Assembly: GCA_002751075.1 (NCBI GenBank)
Contig: NAOQ01000007.1
Location: 278,158-342,157, forward strand
DNA from: Ichthyophonus hoferi
Lineage: Eukaryota; Opisthokonta; Ichthyosporea; Ichthyophonida; Ichthyophonidae
Direction: 5' to 3'
DNA: 64,000 bases
Part shown: one piece after another, positions 23,813-37,754 of the stretch
How positions within the stretch are numbered: position 1 is the stretch's first letter
How the letters are laid out: each line of letters begins with the position of its first letter
The notes under the pieces: generated by a model
The model's database searches: none
The model's input: the letters and a program-made list of their open reading frames with translations, nothing else
Told to the model about the DNA's origin: nothing
Made by a program: the position numbers and the translations under genes

Positions 23813-26800
23813 ATGACTATCCAGTTATTCTATATACCTGTAGGCCTACTTTCCTTTTTTCCTGGCCTTGTTTGGTTGCTACGGGTAATATGGACTACAG
23901 CTACTCTAGGGTTGGTGGGAGTGGCTGTTGTTCTTCATTTCAAGTAGGTGTTTAAGAGAAGTATTGGAGGTTTATCACAAATACATATTTTTGTTTTGAG
24001 CGTGAATGGTGGTGTCTAATAAGAAGCTAACTATTGGGCCATGTTATATCTACACACTACCTCCTATCTCTGTGTTATATCCAGAGATATATATTCATCT
24101 TCGATGATTGTTTACTTATATTTTAATTTGTTTCTTATTGCCCGAGATATTATGTATGTTTTTCTATTATTATGGCCGTAAGTTCATGTTATCTTGTGCT
24201 CTATGTGTTTATTTTGATAAGGCAAAAAAAAAAAAGTTTGTTAGTGGGGTTAGTATATTGATTGTTTTGTGCATAAAATCGGGTTTTTCTAAACTTTTTT
24301 GGGTGTGCAAGAGAAGATGAAGAACGACAGAGCGGATGGGGAAAGGTGAGAGAGGATGATGGAAAAGAAAGAAGAAAAAGTTGGATGGATAAAAGGAATA
24401 TAAGTGGTAAAGGAGAGGGAAAGGAGAGAGCTAGGATAGGGAAGGGCGTGAAAGAGAGCAACTTGTGGAGAGTTAGCATAAAGGGATGTTGTTTTATACT
24501 TAATGGCCTCATACAAATATCTGGCTTATAATTCATCACACTGCTAATATAAGGGTGTGCAGAATAGTCGAGGCCCCTTGGTTGAAGGATGCAGCACTAT
24601 GGGGGAAAACCAAACAGTGGGATAGTGGGTAGGTTATGTTGGTAGGAGAGATAGACTATCTATGGTATTGTATTATAACCAGGATGTATTTCTAGCGTCA
24701 ATTATCTTTGAATTCTATGGTGTATGAGGTTTTGTCATATAAAGACTTTACTCTCTTATATTATTTTTTCTAGAACTTACTTGCTAGCTCTTTCTTACTT
24801 TACTCCCTTCCTTTTTTTATTTTTTCACCTTCTTCTTCGTTATTGTTCACCAACACATCTGTTCCAGTTACCCCATGTGATAATCAGCCAACTATATGCA
24901 TTTATTTTATTTTATCATGAAAGATAGCTAACGTTACCCAATGAAAATAGACTATACGAGGGATGTAGATGCAGTTTACATCGTATATCATTGGAGGATT
25001 AATACTGAAAGACCTAGAACTATGAAGTTATTAACTTTAATACTCAAAGGTTATTGGATATGCCACGTCCTATCACGTCATGGTTGACACTTTACACCAT
25101 CATTTCCTTTTTCAGGGACGTAACTGTGCCATTATTTACACGAATCACTAATGTTCCTAAGAAATGGTTCCTTCATTTCTATTGTGTAGGGGTTATGTGG
25201 ACCCTCCTCTTATTGGCTGGTAGGCCAGTTCTCCTCTCTTTAATTGTTCTATGTTTTTAAAAAGGAGAAGAAATGGAATGATTGCAATTGTTTAACTTGA
25301 TGTATGAACCAATACTCAGCATACTAAGATGTATGTTTGGTTGTATCTTTTTATTCTTTTCTCACACCTTGATAGCAATATGGTTTTTATGTATAGATAG
25401 ATATAGGACGTGAGTAATGGTTTACAGATATAGGTTTAAGAAGACACTAGAGCAGGGGTTAATACACATAGAATAGATAGTGGTTGTGAAAGGAAATGGA
25501 GGGTACGGGCTGTTGTGATTGGATGATTCATTTAATAACCAGTGTCCGGCATCCTCACTCTATTTATATCTCTGCACTCCTTACCTCCTATTGAATGACA
25601 TTTGAAATATGCTACTATATCTTGAAATCCTTTTATATAATCAGTAATCCAATTAAACCGTGCACCTCCATTTCTCCATGATCCAATCAATAACATTAGC
25701 TTACTTCCTTTTTTAGATTGTATCAACCACATATACGGCCAACCCTATCCTATTGGTGTCCTTGGTTTTTTTCGATGGCTATGTCCAGGATCCTCCTGCG
25801 ATAGGCCTTCTCTTGGGGTATTTGAAACATTATTAGGTCTTATTCTCATGGTTATTCAGGTGGGCTATTCTCATATCGTCTTCCTATCCCTTCCTTTTCC
25901 TCCTTTCCCCTCTCTTCTCTCTCTCCTACCCTCTCCCTCTTTTATTATCTAGTCATCTCATCATCATCCTCTCCTATCTCATTCCGGTCCCACCCTTTCT
26001 CTCTTCCACTTCCCTTTCCCTATCTTATAGTGACTAATTCTCTCTACTGTCTTATGTCTATTGACATTTATATGATATTTTTCCCTATTGTTATCAACGT
26101 ATTATCCTTCTTCCCCATGTCATGCACTGTTTTCATTTTATTTGGACTATATGTTTTTTACAATCCCACCAATCATTTATATTAACTTATGGCTGCATCT
26201 ACCGCATTGTATGATGTTTATATTATTATATAAGAAAACTAACTATGATACCTCTGATTGGTATATTAAAAGGACTTGTGCAGAAGACCATTATGGGATG
26301 AAGGGATAGAGAGAGAAAAGACTAGATTAGACAGAAAATTCCACATAACGTTCGCACTAGTAGGTTTAGATGGGAAGGACAATGTCAATGTCCCTATTGC
26401 TTACCTCTACCCTGTGTATGATTTCTATATTTTAAATTTTAAGCACCAAAATATTCTGCTAGATCAACCTACATATTGCTTTTATCCACATACTTCCACC
26501 ATTTCAAGCCATTTTCAAAGTACTATTTTATGAATATTGTATGTAGATTTATCCACTGCATGTCTTTATATATATTCTCTATAGTAACCGTTATATCTCT
26601 TACCGATATACTTGTGCACAACCGTACACACGCACAGACAGGTCGTAGGGCAGTAGAATGTATGTATTTATCAGTATTTTCTGAAACTAAGATGCATATT
26701 GGCCAATATGTAGTTGGAATAGGCTTTTACCTACTTGTTTCTGCGTCAATTGTAGCAGAATCACCCTTTGTGTCCTCAAGCCAACCAGAAAGTAAGGGAT

Positions 26801-28251
26801 TCCTACAGCTAGCTCTGTATATATTCATAGACCTTACCTGACAGTTAGGCCTTACTATGCTCCCTATACTCCTGTATCGGAATTGTCTTACATATTGTCG
26901 CTCATACTCTCTGTTCTACATGTCCCTCTTCACCTTTTATGTTTTATTCTCTTTTTTTGTTAGTTAATATGCACCCCTCCCACTGTCCTCTGGCTTGCCT
27001 CTTAGGTTATTTTTATATAGTCACACCTCTTTTCTCATAGGTTTGTGTATTCGATTGCATACTTTATTGCTCCCTCTCCATGTCTATCTATCTGCTAATG
27101 TTTTTATATCCACCAGTTGCGATAGTTCCACAACATATTTATAGCACTATGATTGGAGTTGCCATGTACGTGTGGACAACCTATCACCAATACTCGTGCC
27201 ACTATATTCTGGCCGCCTTACGTCCTGCCGGAAAGAACGGGTATGTATATATGTTTATATATTTATGTAACTAAATAGTTGTAAATACATATTAGTTCTT
27301 TAAGGCATTGCCCTCTTTTACCCCTTACGTTAACTACTTATTTCTTCTATGCTCTTTTGCTTTTTATTTATTTTTATTTGGTTTGTAATAATATTATGCC
27401 ATATTTTTTATTAGAGGTAGAGTACTACCATCATTTATCAATGCATAGCCTATATGGACTCAAAGATTAGAACAATGACATGTCTTTAGCACTGAGATAT
27501 TTCGACATGGCCCCATGCCCCTTACATTGAAGTCGTTAATAACCTATCTATATGTATTCCCTTTATGTCTGTATGTTACTCCATTATTTGGCAGGTCACT
27601 TGCAATCTGCTTCTCGTTTTGCATTCAACATACCCTCTTGGTTTTTATTGTTTTTCTTTTGCTTTCTTTCTACTTCTTTGTCATTGCTACCCATTTTTTT
27701 TTTTTCCTTCTCTATTTTATTCATACTAATGATGCCGTATTTACTAATGATTCCTATACGATACAGAGGGTATGCCATACCCCAAGGCGACTGGTTCCAA
27801 TATGTATCCTCTCCTCATTACTTGGCTGAAATTGGCATCTATCTGTCAATGGGTTTGGCTATTGGTGGCCATAATTTAACATGGTGGGGCGTGGTAGCAT
27901 TTACCATTGCTAATCTCTCTTGGTAAGTATTGCTCTAATCAAGTAAGCGACTTTATTCTATTTCATTCCTCTCCCTCTTCTATATTTCAAGTGTTCTATT
28001 CTATTACTCCAACCACCCCCTGGTTCTTATATATAGCATTAGTGCTAATATAATCGTTATGATTATCATTAGATATCATAATTTATATCTCTGTTTCAAT
28101 TTAACGAGACATAATATAAGATAAAGTAGTTTTCTTTGATTGAGCTCTAACAAATATCTACAGGGGGGCCTTGCAGACCCACCAATGGTATCTAAAGAAG
28201 TTTGATGAGTATCCGTCAACCAGAAAGGCGATCTTGCCCATGATACTTTGA
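23813..28251 (+). CDS. SRD5A3: SRD5A3-like polyprenol reductase, 8 exons
   Basis: SRD5A3 takes part in converting polyprenol to dolichol in the ER membrane, supplying the lipid carrier for N-glycosylation. Exons: 23813-23943, 24563-24628, 25116-25219, 25717-25859, 26638-26791, 27117-27240, 27767-27922, 28164-28251, giving 321 residues (human 318). The first exon is a hydrophobic segment, and several membrane helices follow. Family landmarks in order are LWGKTK, NVPKKWFLHFYCVGVMW, TGRRAVECMYLSVFSETKMH, VWTTYHQYSCHYILAALR, GDWFQYVSSPHYLAE, GHNLTWW and the C-terminal HQWYLKKFDEYPSTRKAILP. The last two blocks are the conserved steroid-reductase-fold end expected to bind NADPH. The short exon 2 is supported by phase and by the GKTK match. 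The gene shares its upstream region with TFB2M. Confidence 0.95.
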
Positions 28252-29059
28252 TTGAGTGTTAGATGATCTGGCTGCCAACCCCAGGGGTTCATCCAAGATA
28301 CTATAACTCTGAAATGCTGCATTTAGAAATACCATCTTTTATTGTCATCACTAACAGCCTTTACTATTATACAAATGAAATATTGGTTCCGAGTGTATTA
28401 TTACAATTACTCATAGCAGGTCTATTATTGCAGTGGTAATATTGTACCACGCCTTCTCTACAACGGCTATGGCTTTTGGTATTCTTTATTAAATCTACAC
28501 GTCGTCTGATCACTATATTTGCTCTTTTTATGGAGTTTTACTATATCTGCGGATGGATTTTAATTTGTTCTCTTGGGTTTTTCTTATATTTTTTTTTGAT
28601 CTTGCAAAGTGCAATCGTGGAAACCTGGCTGGACATTAGACATTGTTCAAGAAATTTTTATACTTTTCATCTATTTTCGACAACTCAATTTAATCTGGTT
28701 GGAAATTTTATACAAGTAACTAATGTTCAAAGTTATTGTATGAATTGATTGAATTGTTAACCTTTGTTAATTATTAGATCAGCATTGCTTTACAACAATT
28801 ATTAGTGCAATTACACTTACTACATGCATATATCTTTTATGGTGAGCGGTACACATATATCACTCCCAAAATGGAAATAATACTTTTAAAATATTTCAAA
28901 ACAGAAACAAATAGATGACAAAAACACAACTGTAGTGAACCTGATCAACAATACAACTATATAAAAATCATCATTATATTTAATTACAAAAGATTCAGCT
29001 GCAAAAAAATAGTCTGATTGTATAATACAAGATCTCTCCTGGTTACACAGTAAGACCAA
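28252..29059. other. Tail-to-tail spacer between SRD5A3 and CCDC43
   Basis: AT-rich spacer. One hydrophobic open stretch at 28476-28748 (+) looks like chance in T-rich sequence: it has no family match I recognise and lies in the SRD5A3 3' flank. I see nothing else. Confidence 0.5.
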
Positions 29060-31748
29060 CTAACGCCTTCGCTCTCCCTTTTGAGCCTTGAGCTTTCTCG
29101 CCTCCTTTTTCTCGGCTTTGGTCTTTTTATCGTTTTCTAAAGCATTCTTATCTCTCTCTACGCGAGCCTGGTGATCTTTCTGGTGTGCCTCTTTCTTTGC
29201 CTTATGTTCCTCACTCACCGCCATACGGTTAGCGTTGCTCAGCGCCGCGTCAATGCTAGGGGGATTGTCTGCTAGATTGACTTTCTCTCCTTCTTCTACA
29301 ACTTCTTCCTCCGTGATGTTGAGTCAAGGTTGCAAAACGTTTCTTAAAAAATGGTTTTCGTATTTGGAAATTCTAAAATTACCTTTCATGAATGTATATG
29401 GAATGTGGCATGAGTGAGACATAAATTTTTTAAAAAAATAAATGCCAAAAGCGTATGTCAAAGAAATGCTGGTGTAGTTAAAAACAACAGGGACAGACCT
29501 CATAGATTAAAATACATAAACGCATCTGTGACTGGACATTAAGGTAAGCCAATGAAAGAAAGCAGAAATGCAATGCCATTTGTGAGAGAGGGTGTCAAAG
29601 TCGAAACATAACTGAAGATTGTGCAACACATAGAAGTAAGCATGAATACATGCACATGATAACAACACCAACAGGGGCCCAGAAAGGATATTCATCCTCG
29701 GAATCATAACCATATTGCTGTATAAGGGCTTGTCTCCGGGCCATCTCTTCTGCTGTCAACACGCGGGCCTTGCTTTCGCCCAAATGCTGCATGGTTGATG
29801 CACTGTGTATGTATGATAGCGAATACGAGTATATTAAAAGGTTGATAATGGTCAAAACTTAAATATATGACTTCATATAAAAAAAGCTAGTTGATCGCTA
29901 ATGAATGTTTAGATGTAATAAGTAAATAATGGATCCATAACAAGTATACAATAAATGTATATAACTCGGTCAGAGAGATGGGTGCAGTTCTATTGTCACC
30001 CTATGTGGTATATATTATAAAGAGACGTGTTTCAGTGGGTGAATAATCGAAAATAAATCATGAGTTCCGGACAGTCGGAAAATAAGAAAGGGAAAAAAGG
30101 ATCGGGAGAATAGGTTAGATGAAAAGATAAACGGAGGAAGGAAATAGACGAAGAGTTGGATGGAGAATGATACAAAAATGAAAACTGGGAAACACATGTA
30201 GTATTAAATTAAAACTGTATAAATATAATAAATAAAGTACATCCATCTCTCTCTCTTTGAATAAATCCTTCAAAAACCTTCACAAATCAGTATTTCTCTT
30301 AGTAGTGTTCCTCATAATATTGCAACAGAAGACAATTATGGAATGTTTATGGGTCTATATTCTTTATATTCCTTTATCATCAGTATGACTAGAGTGATTA
30401 TTAATGCCAAACATAAAGGTTATAATGAGAGTACTATATTGAATTCTTATGTGTGGTTTATAAGGATACGATACATAGACAGTATGTGCGTATTTTCCTT
30501 TTAAGATGTATATAATAAGGCATATGAATAGGCTAATAGAAATCAGAGTGCAAATGAGATAAAGCAAGAATCATATAAAAACAGAGTCTCAATAAAACTA
30601 CCGTTATGAGTGAAGATGGCTTATATTAGTTGTTGCGGTTGGAATGATTGAAAACACATTAAAAAATGAAATGACGCAATTGTGTACAAATATATAAGTA
30701 AAAGCACAGTGAACGAGAATAAGCTATGCGTTAGATAGTCATGAGCTACTGCAAAGATCTTTAAACTTTATTAGTCTTGTGACGCGTCCTATTCATATAT
30801 ACATAATATTTACATACATGTAGCCGTGCAAAAAAAATAGGAGGTGACTAAAGGAGGAGACTGAAAGAATAAATCACAACTTCTTACGATTTAGCCAAAG
30901 CCTGTGACACTGTATTGGCGTTACTAGCTCTCTCAATTTCCTTTAGCCGATTGTTTTCTTTTGCAACTAGTGCCCAATTGCTAATAATTTCATCTGAAAA
31001 GCCACTGGGAAGTTCCTGTAAGGTAATGGTTATTTCACCGGAAAATCAGGTGAGATTGATGCCATATGTTAACACGATGCGTAAGTGAATACACAGACTT
31101 GTGTAGTTCTGTAAAAAATACACATTGTGTTACTAGCATAATTATGCTAATGATCTATGATGTGCATAGAGTAAACATATGTTTAAGTTTCCCTAAAATT
31201 TTCCATTCACTAAAGCTCCTCGTCGCAATGCACTATCCACACCAATAACCATGATGCTAGAGTGTAAACACTAAAAACTTCTAAAGTTGCTTGGCGAACC
31301 TACGTTCTTTCAATTTCCCGTGTACTCTTAAAAATTTCTGTTTATATGTTTCAACCGCTTTAATAGCAATCTTGTACCAAAAATGGAATATATACCATAA
31401 CCCATCAATGGGATAAAGGGGATTATAGACCTATTCATATCCCAGAAAATCAATGCATACAGTCGACTCTCTCAGATTAAAGTCCAAAGATTTTTTAAAA
31501 AAGTAAACCATCATGTAGGAAAAAAGTGAATAACCATCAGGAAGACAGAGGAGACAATAGTTAAAGGAAACAAGGATACATACAGCTGCCGCAGCAAGAA
31601 ATGTTTCTACGCTTTCTATCTTCTCTTCCTCAGACATTGAATCTTCAACCAAAATTCCCTCGATATACTCTACAAATACATCATCATCTAGTTCTACGGG
31701 TGAAAGATGTCCCCGTAGCCATACATTGAACTCCGCCTGTGTGTTCAT
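29060..31748 (-). CDS. CCDC43: CCDC43-like coiled-coil protein, 4 exons, with a probable U12-type intron
   Basis: Orthologue of CCDC43, a small coiled-coil protein without a settled biochemical role. Exons in transcript order: 31584-31748, 30888-31015, 29692-29802, 29060-29312, giving 218 residues (human 224). The N-terminal part (FNVWLRGHLSPVELDDDVFV, then EYIEGILVEDS) matches the family's conserved helical domain. The middle has ARVLTAEEMARRQALIQQYG, matching the 'EEEKQRKAALLAQY' block. The C-terminal third is very charged, with a KAKKEAHQKDHQARVERDKN helix and a terminal KGERRR almost identical to the human end. Exons 3 and 4 join in phase only if the intron is AT-AC, ending exon 3 in an acidic SEDE run. 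No GT-AG choice I tried kept the frame. The gene is head to head with CHMP7. Confidence 0.9.
29313..29691 (-). other. Probable U12-dependent AT-AC intron of CCDC43
   Basis: On the minus strand the 5' splice site reads ATATCCTTT, the full minor-spliceosome consensus. Near the 3' end a CCTTGAC branch site matches the U12 TCCTTRAC consensus, and the intron ends in AC 11 bases after the branch A. Splicing there joins GA to G and keeps the acidic frame open through to the family's C-terminus. Confidence 0.8.
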
Positions 31749-33458
31749 GTTGTAATGATCTAACGTACGGTACAATATAGTCGCAACTGATTAATATGAG
31801 GCACTTGCTCAAGAATCATTGGTAAGGGAATGTGTGTGTAAAATTTAATAGTTATATTTATGTAAATGTGTGTGATAGTTGTGTTCCTAATCTAAATGTA
31901 TAAATACTCATATTTACGTTGGTAGACCCTTGTATAGGTGTCATGTTTATATCCATGAGATGCGGGGCTAATACGTGAATATGTTGGTATGTATTGGCGT
32001 TTATAAAGAAAATTGTACACTTTGAAGAAGTAAAATAGGGTACTAGCATATGCAAATATTATTAATTAGTGCAAGCATATGCTTTAATGAGTGTATTTAT
32101 GATTTATATAGTAGACAGTTCAATAAAAATGAGTATGCTTACAGTTTGTTCAGGAACAAATGTAATTATCAGTATATCAATCATGCTGTTATATAAACAA
32201 TCTGGTACAGCCTATCTATCTCATCTATTGCATATTGCACGTGCGATATTAAGAATTTCCCGCCCATTACGTACTAAAATACAATTAGCTAAATATCACG
32301 AATTATTAAAAATGGCGTGATTCATAGGGTAGAAAGGTTCAAGAAAAAATTTACTGTTTTTATTTTTTAATACTCCATTAAAATTGAGGTAAATTATCCT
32401 TTTTTAATTTGTTTATCAAGGAGGTATTGAATTATCTTTATTCTACTATTCGTCAATCTTAACCATGAACTCATCAGCCCCCGAAAAGCCCACATGTACA
32501 TGAAATTGTAACTAACGACGGCACGTAACCAACCACCAGGCTACTCTAAGGAACATAAAGTCAAGTTGGATTGGTCAGCGCTTGGTTAAGAAAAAAACTG
32601 ATGAGGGTAAATTATTAAGTTTTTATAACTAATCGTAGATATAGATAGGGTGATCCATATTTCAAGAAAGAAAAAAAAACAAACAAATACATATCATTAT
32701 CTGGAATTATTTAGCACAACCACAATTTTAATTAGTTTGTTAGTTTTTGCAATAATACAGTGGCCAAATCCCCTGTGTGTGTACCGTACCGCAAAAGTGG
32801 AAATAATAGTGCTATTGCTTTTATAATCAAATTCCTTATTTGCTTTTCAAGGTCTGGTCCTTTCTTTGTCCATCTTAATCTGACCGTTTAGCTCCAAGGT
32901 TGTATTATCCATTACAGTTCTAATTTCCCCAGCTTATTACATATATTTTTATTTAAGTATATTTTCTTTAATATCTTCTGATTGTTTCTGATAATTAATC
33001 ATTTTTGCCTATCAAATATTAAACGAATTAAAGGTAAAGAAAAAACCAATTGAACTTATCCTGGCTAATATATTAAGATGATTGGATGTAGCTATTTATA
33101 AGTATTTTTTATTCCACTATAAATCAATTTTAAAAATAATAGTTGACCAACAGAAGAAATAAATCACATCATACAGCCAATCATAAACCTTAACTTATAT
33201 TAATTGTTTTATTTCATTTTATAGCATGACAATCCTGTTATGTTCCATTACTATATAGCAATAGCACAACGTCCACCGTCCACCATATACCTTACAATGC
33301 CTTATTGATAGTTGTAGTGAGCCTTTTTTTTATTAGTTGAAACATTTCCTTTGTTCTGCTGCTGCTTGTACTGTAACCTTGGCATGGCCTAGCGTGCTAA
33401 ATAAGGTTAAGACATTATTTTTCCCCACTGTATAGACTCTTAACACAACTTTAGCAAC
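31749..33458. other. Head-to-head spacer between CCDC43 and CHMP7
   Basis: AT-rich region that must hold both promoters. It contains one open stretch of 83 codons on the + strand at 32069-32320 with a hydrophobic middle and a basic end (ILRISRPLRTKIQLAKYHEL). I do not recognise it and cannot tell a small gene or missed exon from chance. Confidence 0.5.
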
Positions 33459-36400
33459 ATGGCGAGCGGAGAGGGCCTTAAATTTTTCGAGAGTAGGTTT
33501 GAGGAGTTAGAACGCAAACAGGCAGGACGTTTGGAATGGCTGTTTTCAGCCCTTCCCAATCCTAATGCGGACAAATTTCTTTACGATAATATGTGAGTAT
33601 AATCAAATGGGTGTTTCCCTCATTTTAACATGTTTTATCTTCGTCTCTTTCCTCTTACTTCTTTCCTTCCTCCACTCCTCAAGAATGATATTTAGGGTTT
33701 ACGATGTTTTTGCCTTACTTGACTCGCTTCACTATTTTCTCGGTTCAAGATGGTTTAGAACTTGAAGTATGATGTAATTTTTCTGCATTTGCGACTTAAC
33801 AGCTTACATGTCACTGTATATATCATATAATACCATTCAAACGGTAGCGTATTATACTATATCATATCTTGGCGTAACCTACAACGCCATACCTATCATT
33901 TATTATCATTTAGTAACATTCTATAATCTTGCCTATTTAGGTTGGACTTTTGGAATGAGCAGGTAACAGCAGCCTCTCAGTTTGGCACACATAAAGTATT
34001 AGTCAATTGGGAGCTATTACATGCCCTGCGGTGGCAGGGAAGCAGTCCGTGTGAACTCACCTGTACCATGGTATGTGGGCATATTCACCTATGTGCATGT
34101 GTATCTCCTTTCCAACCATCACCCTCCCCTTTTCCTTCCTGCTGGGCACCTAAATCTACCTCGTCTTTGCCATATGATAATCACTGCATTTAAGTTCCAT
34201 TGTTATGCAAAACATACCGTGGGAATGCAATTTGACCCTAAATATTTGCCCTATCGATAGGCATGCTATATTGATATATTATATGACGCAATCTGGCTCA
34301 TTATATGACTTGACTTTCATAAAATGTCTAATGTTATTTCTTAATTGTATCTATTATACTGGTATCTTGTGATCTTACTTCCTTTGCATATGTGTCCTTT
34401 CCCTTTTTCTTTCTTTATACTACATACAATGTTTTGTAATTAAATTAAGAAAACAATAGAACCATATAGTGCTATTTATATATGCATATGCAAATCACTA
34501 TATATAAGCATACATTTATTTAGTATTTATCTCTTAACACATTTGTTGTGATTTCTCATTGCCTACCGTCCTAACAGTACGTCTTGTGGCCAAACTGCAC
34601 AGAAAGCACTAGAAAGGCTTGGCCAGCTGGTGGAGAAGACCGTGTATATCAACCAGGGGATATTCATCAGGTTAGGACGATGGCTATGGTCCATGCTTAT
34701 TAAGGATGCAGATGAACTAGAAAGGGGAGACTATATTGTTATATCTGCTTTACAGGTATGTCTGGGTGTATAGTATTCATAGTGTATACGGTGTCTGCAG
34801 TATCAACAGGATGGCATGAGATTGAGATAAGCAATGGAATGGTGGTGTAATTGGTCCATATGATTAGAGAAGGAGAGATCCTAATTGGTTGGGACGGTAC
34901 AGCAACAAGCTGATGAACTACTAGCCAAACGTCAAAAAGAAATGCACGACCCCTCCGACTACCTTACAACCCTTCAACTACTCATACAAGTACGTTTATT
35001 AGCAGTGAATAGTTTGTATATATATATAGTGAGCTGTGATCTCGACCGAGCCCTTACAACATTTCCGCTTACTTTTTTTCTTCTGTATCTGCATGTGTAT
35101 ATTAATCTATATCATATTTACAGTTTTTCTGGCACACAAGATTGTTTACCTATTTGGTATTCTCTCCCCCTCTATATCTTCCCTATGGGACCTTGTGATT
35201 CCCATGTATATATCTAAAAACCTTATGTTGATATTGACTTCTATATGTAGCGTTGTTTAATGCCGTTCTATCATTGGTGGCCTATATATTTTATACATTC
35301 ACCTTACACTTTATATGTATCTGTGTCCAATTACCCTTTAGTCCAATTCGGTATCACTCCCTGACCAATCATCCTCTCCATGATCAGACCGAAGCCAATG
35401 AAAGCCATCTAAGTGCAGTTGATATTGAGTTGATATTAATATGTCTGTGTAGGGCAGGGAAATGTGCCATAGAACCAACAGATGACCTGGACACGGTATG
35501 TCAATTGTTATGATTTATTTTTTTATGCATGCTCTTCTAGTCTATCTATTAGCTGGATAATATTTCTACTTGTTCATTTGGAAATCAAACTACATCTGAT
35601 TGTTGGTTTGCATTCTTGATAGTATATATAAATGTATCCCGTGTAAAGAGAGGAGAGGTTGGCGTGATCATATCTATATAATACACACTCTGGATTGCAT
35701 ATAGATGATGAACACATTTTAATGTAGTGCACTATTTGGTGAAATATCATCAGGTGTTTCAAACAAAATGTATTGAATGATGTTGTAACAGGCAAAAGTA
35801 ATGTGAAGGGAAGAAAAAAGGGGGAAAGGGATGCATAAAAATAAAAATTTAATGTTTTGGACAATCTCTTGACATGCTTATTTATATATTCTACCTTGAA
35901 TAATGTGTGTACTATACCCTTCTGCGCACCCTGTTGGTGCTATCAACCTTCGGTAAAACTGCTACTAACTTTTATTATTTACATGAACCTAGAGATACAT
36001 ATATAATTATATGGTGACCTTGTAAAATATAAGTTGTCACCAAAGCCAATGATATTACGCTTTACTTACCAACCCTCTCATCCCTTATTAGTTAATTAAA
36101 TTCCAGGATGCCAAGGCCGAGAAGTCAGGGCAACAGGTAGTAATCAATGACACAGATCGTAAAGTGGTAGGAGTGTGCAAGGTTCTTAATAGTCTACGCC
36201 GTCAGATAGATCAGCTGGGAGTCAAACATGCCGATGAGTGAGTCCCCTAACCAATCCTCTCTCTGATTGTTCATCTGTTTCTACTGACTTTATCTTTCTT
36301 GTCTTTTATACTAAGGGCCTTATGCATTAGTATCATTCGTGTTGATGTAGCTTGGTTCTCCCTAATTTATAAATATAAAACCTTGTTATGCTTTCATGCA

Positions 36401-37754
36401 TGTACGTATATAGACCTATATATAATCAGTTTGGACATGAATGCCATGTATAAGTTAATAGTCTAACCGTAGTCTGTGCGCCCACCCTTCCAGAACTGCG
36501 TGTATGCAGGAAGCCCTTAAGCAGAAAAACAAACAGAAGGCCTTGGGCCATCTAAAACAGAGGAAAATATTAGAGGGAATCCAGCAACAACGCATGAATT
36601 ATCAACAGAATCTGGATTCTATTCTACTACAGATCAACGAAGCACATACACAGCATGAAGTGAGTAGAGTATGATAGATGAAATGGAGGAAGGGTCCATA
36701 TACGTCTAATGTTATGGGCATTTAGGTTTTTGAATAGATGTGGCTGCGTGGTGCTGGTGTATGGATATGGTGATGTATGTATGTATGTATTATAGTATGA
36801 CCGAAGTATGGCATATCTGCGTATATCTGTGTGGCTGAAATGGGGAGTAAGTGAGAGACAGGGGTGATAGATACTATATATACTCTTGGTTACTACCCCT
36901 TCATGCGATGTAATGCTAACCTATGGCTATTCTTTCCTAGGTAATGGCAGCCTATCGTACAGGTATTACCACCATGAAGTCTGTAGCCCCCAATGTACAA
37001 GAGGTACTAGAAACTACTGCCGAACTACAGGAGGCCTTTGCCAACCAGAACGAGGTTGCGCAAGCTATGGCAGGCATATCCGGTAAGTTATTGTGTGAAT
37101 ATCATGTATTTGTGTATTTGTATCAATGGATTGATGGATTCTAGTTATGGGCGTGTGAGGGGGCAAGTGTAATAATTATATCGGTATATATCTATATAAT
37201 GTGGTGTGGTAAGGCCTTGTGAGGTATTACAAAGAGCAGGGAATGTGGTCTTCGCATATATATATAGTCGTGTATCCTAGCAGCGTACTATATGCTTATA
37301 GTCAATGGGCAGGTTTGTCTTTTAGAAACCATGTAATATAGTGCTATTTCTCTCTCTTTCTGTATTGTTGTCTGCGTTTACCTTGTCTGTTTTCACTCAA
37401 AATATAAGACTGACTAATTTTACGTTGTCATATCCCACCATTTTCCAATTATACCCAGATGCCATCAATGTTCCCATAGATATGTCGGAACTAGAGGCGG
37501 AATTAGAGGAACTGGTTCATGAACAGACCTCAGTAGTAGGGGAGACACGCACATCCATGAAGCCAGTATTACAACAAGCACCTATAATTGGTGAGCCTGC
37601 ATCTAATATTCCTAAGTCTGCCTCGGGCACGTCCAAGACAGCTTTATCTGAGGATGAAGAACTGCTACAGTTGGCCAGGGAACTAGGCGCATGTCCTGAG
37701 CCACCACAAAACATAGTTGATAGTCAAAAAGAACGGAAGAGTGTGGCTGTGTGA
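33459..37754 (+). CDS. CHMP7: CHMP7, ESCRT-II/III hybrid protein, 9 exons
   Basis: CHMP7 binds inner nuclear membrane LEM2, recruits ESCRT-III and seals the re-forming nuclear envelope; it also acts in endosomal sorting. Exons: 33459-33592, 33941-34070, 34603-34755, 34903-34989, 35388-35495, 36092-36237, 36494-36659, 36941-37082, 37459-37754. They give 453 residues, the same length as I recall for human CHMP7. The N-terminal half has tandem winged-helix-type sequence (RLEWLFSALPNPN, LDFWNEQV, KALERLGQLVEKTVYI). The C-terminal half is a Snf7-type ESCRT-III domain: long charged helices, KQKNKQKALGHLKQRKILE, then AYRTGITTMKSVAPNVQEV and DMSELEAELEELV. A final EDEELLQLARELG is a likely MIT-interacting motif for VPS4. 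Exon 3 uses the second of two candidate acceptors; the first (34578) breaks the frame. Confidence 0.95.

Noticed and set aside
28476-28748. 90-codon hydrophobic frame after SRD5A3
   Set aside because: T-rich sequence gives such Phe/Leu-rich frames by chance, and there is no family match or splice signal.
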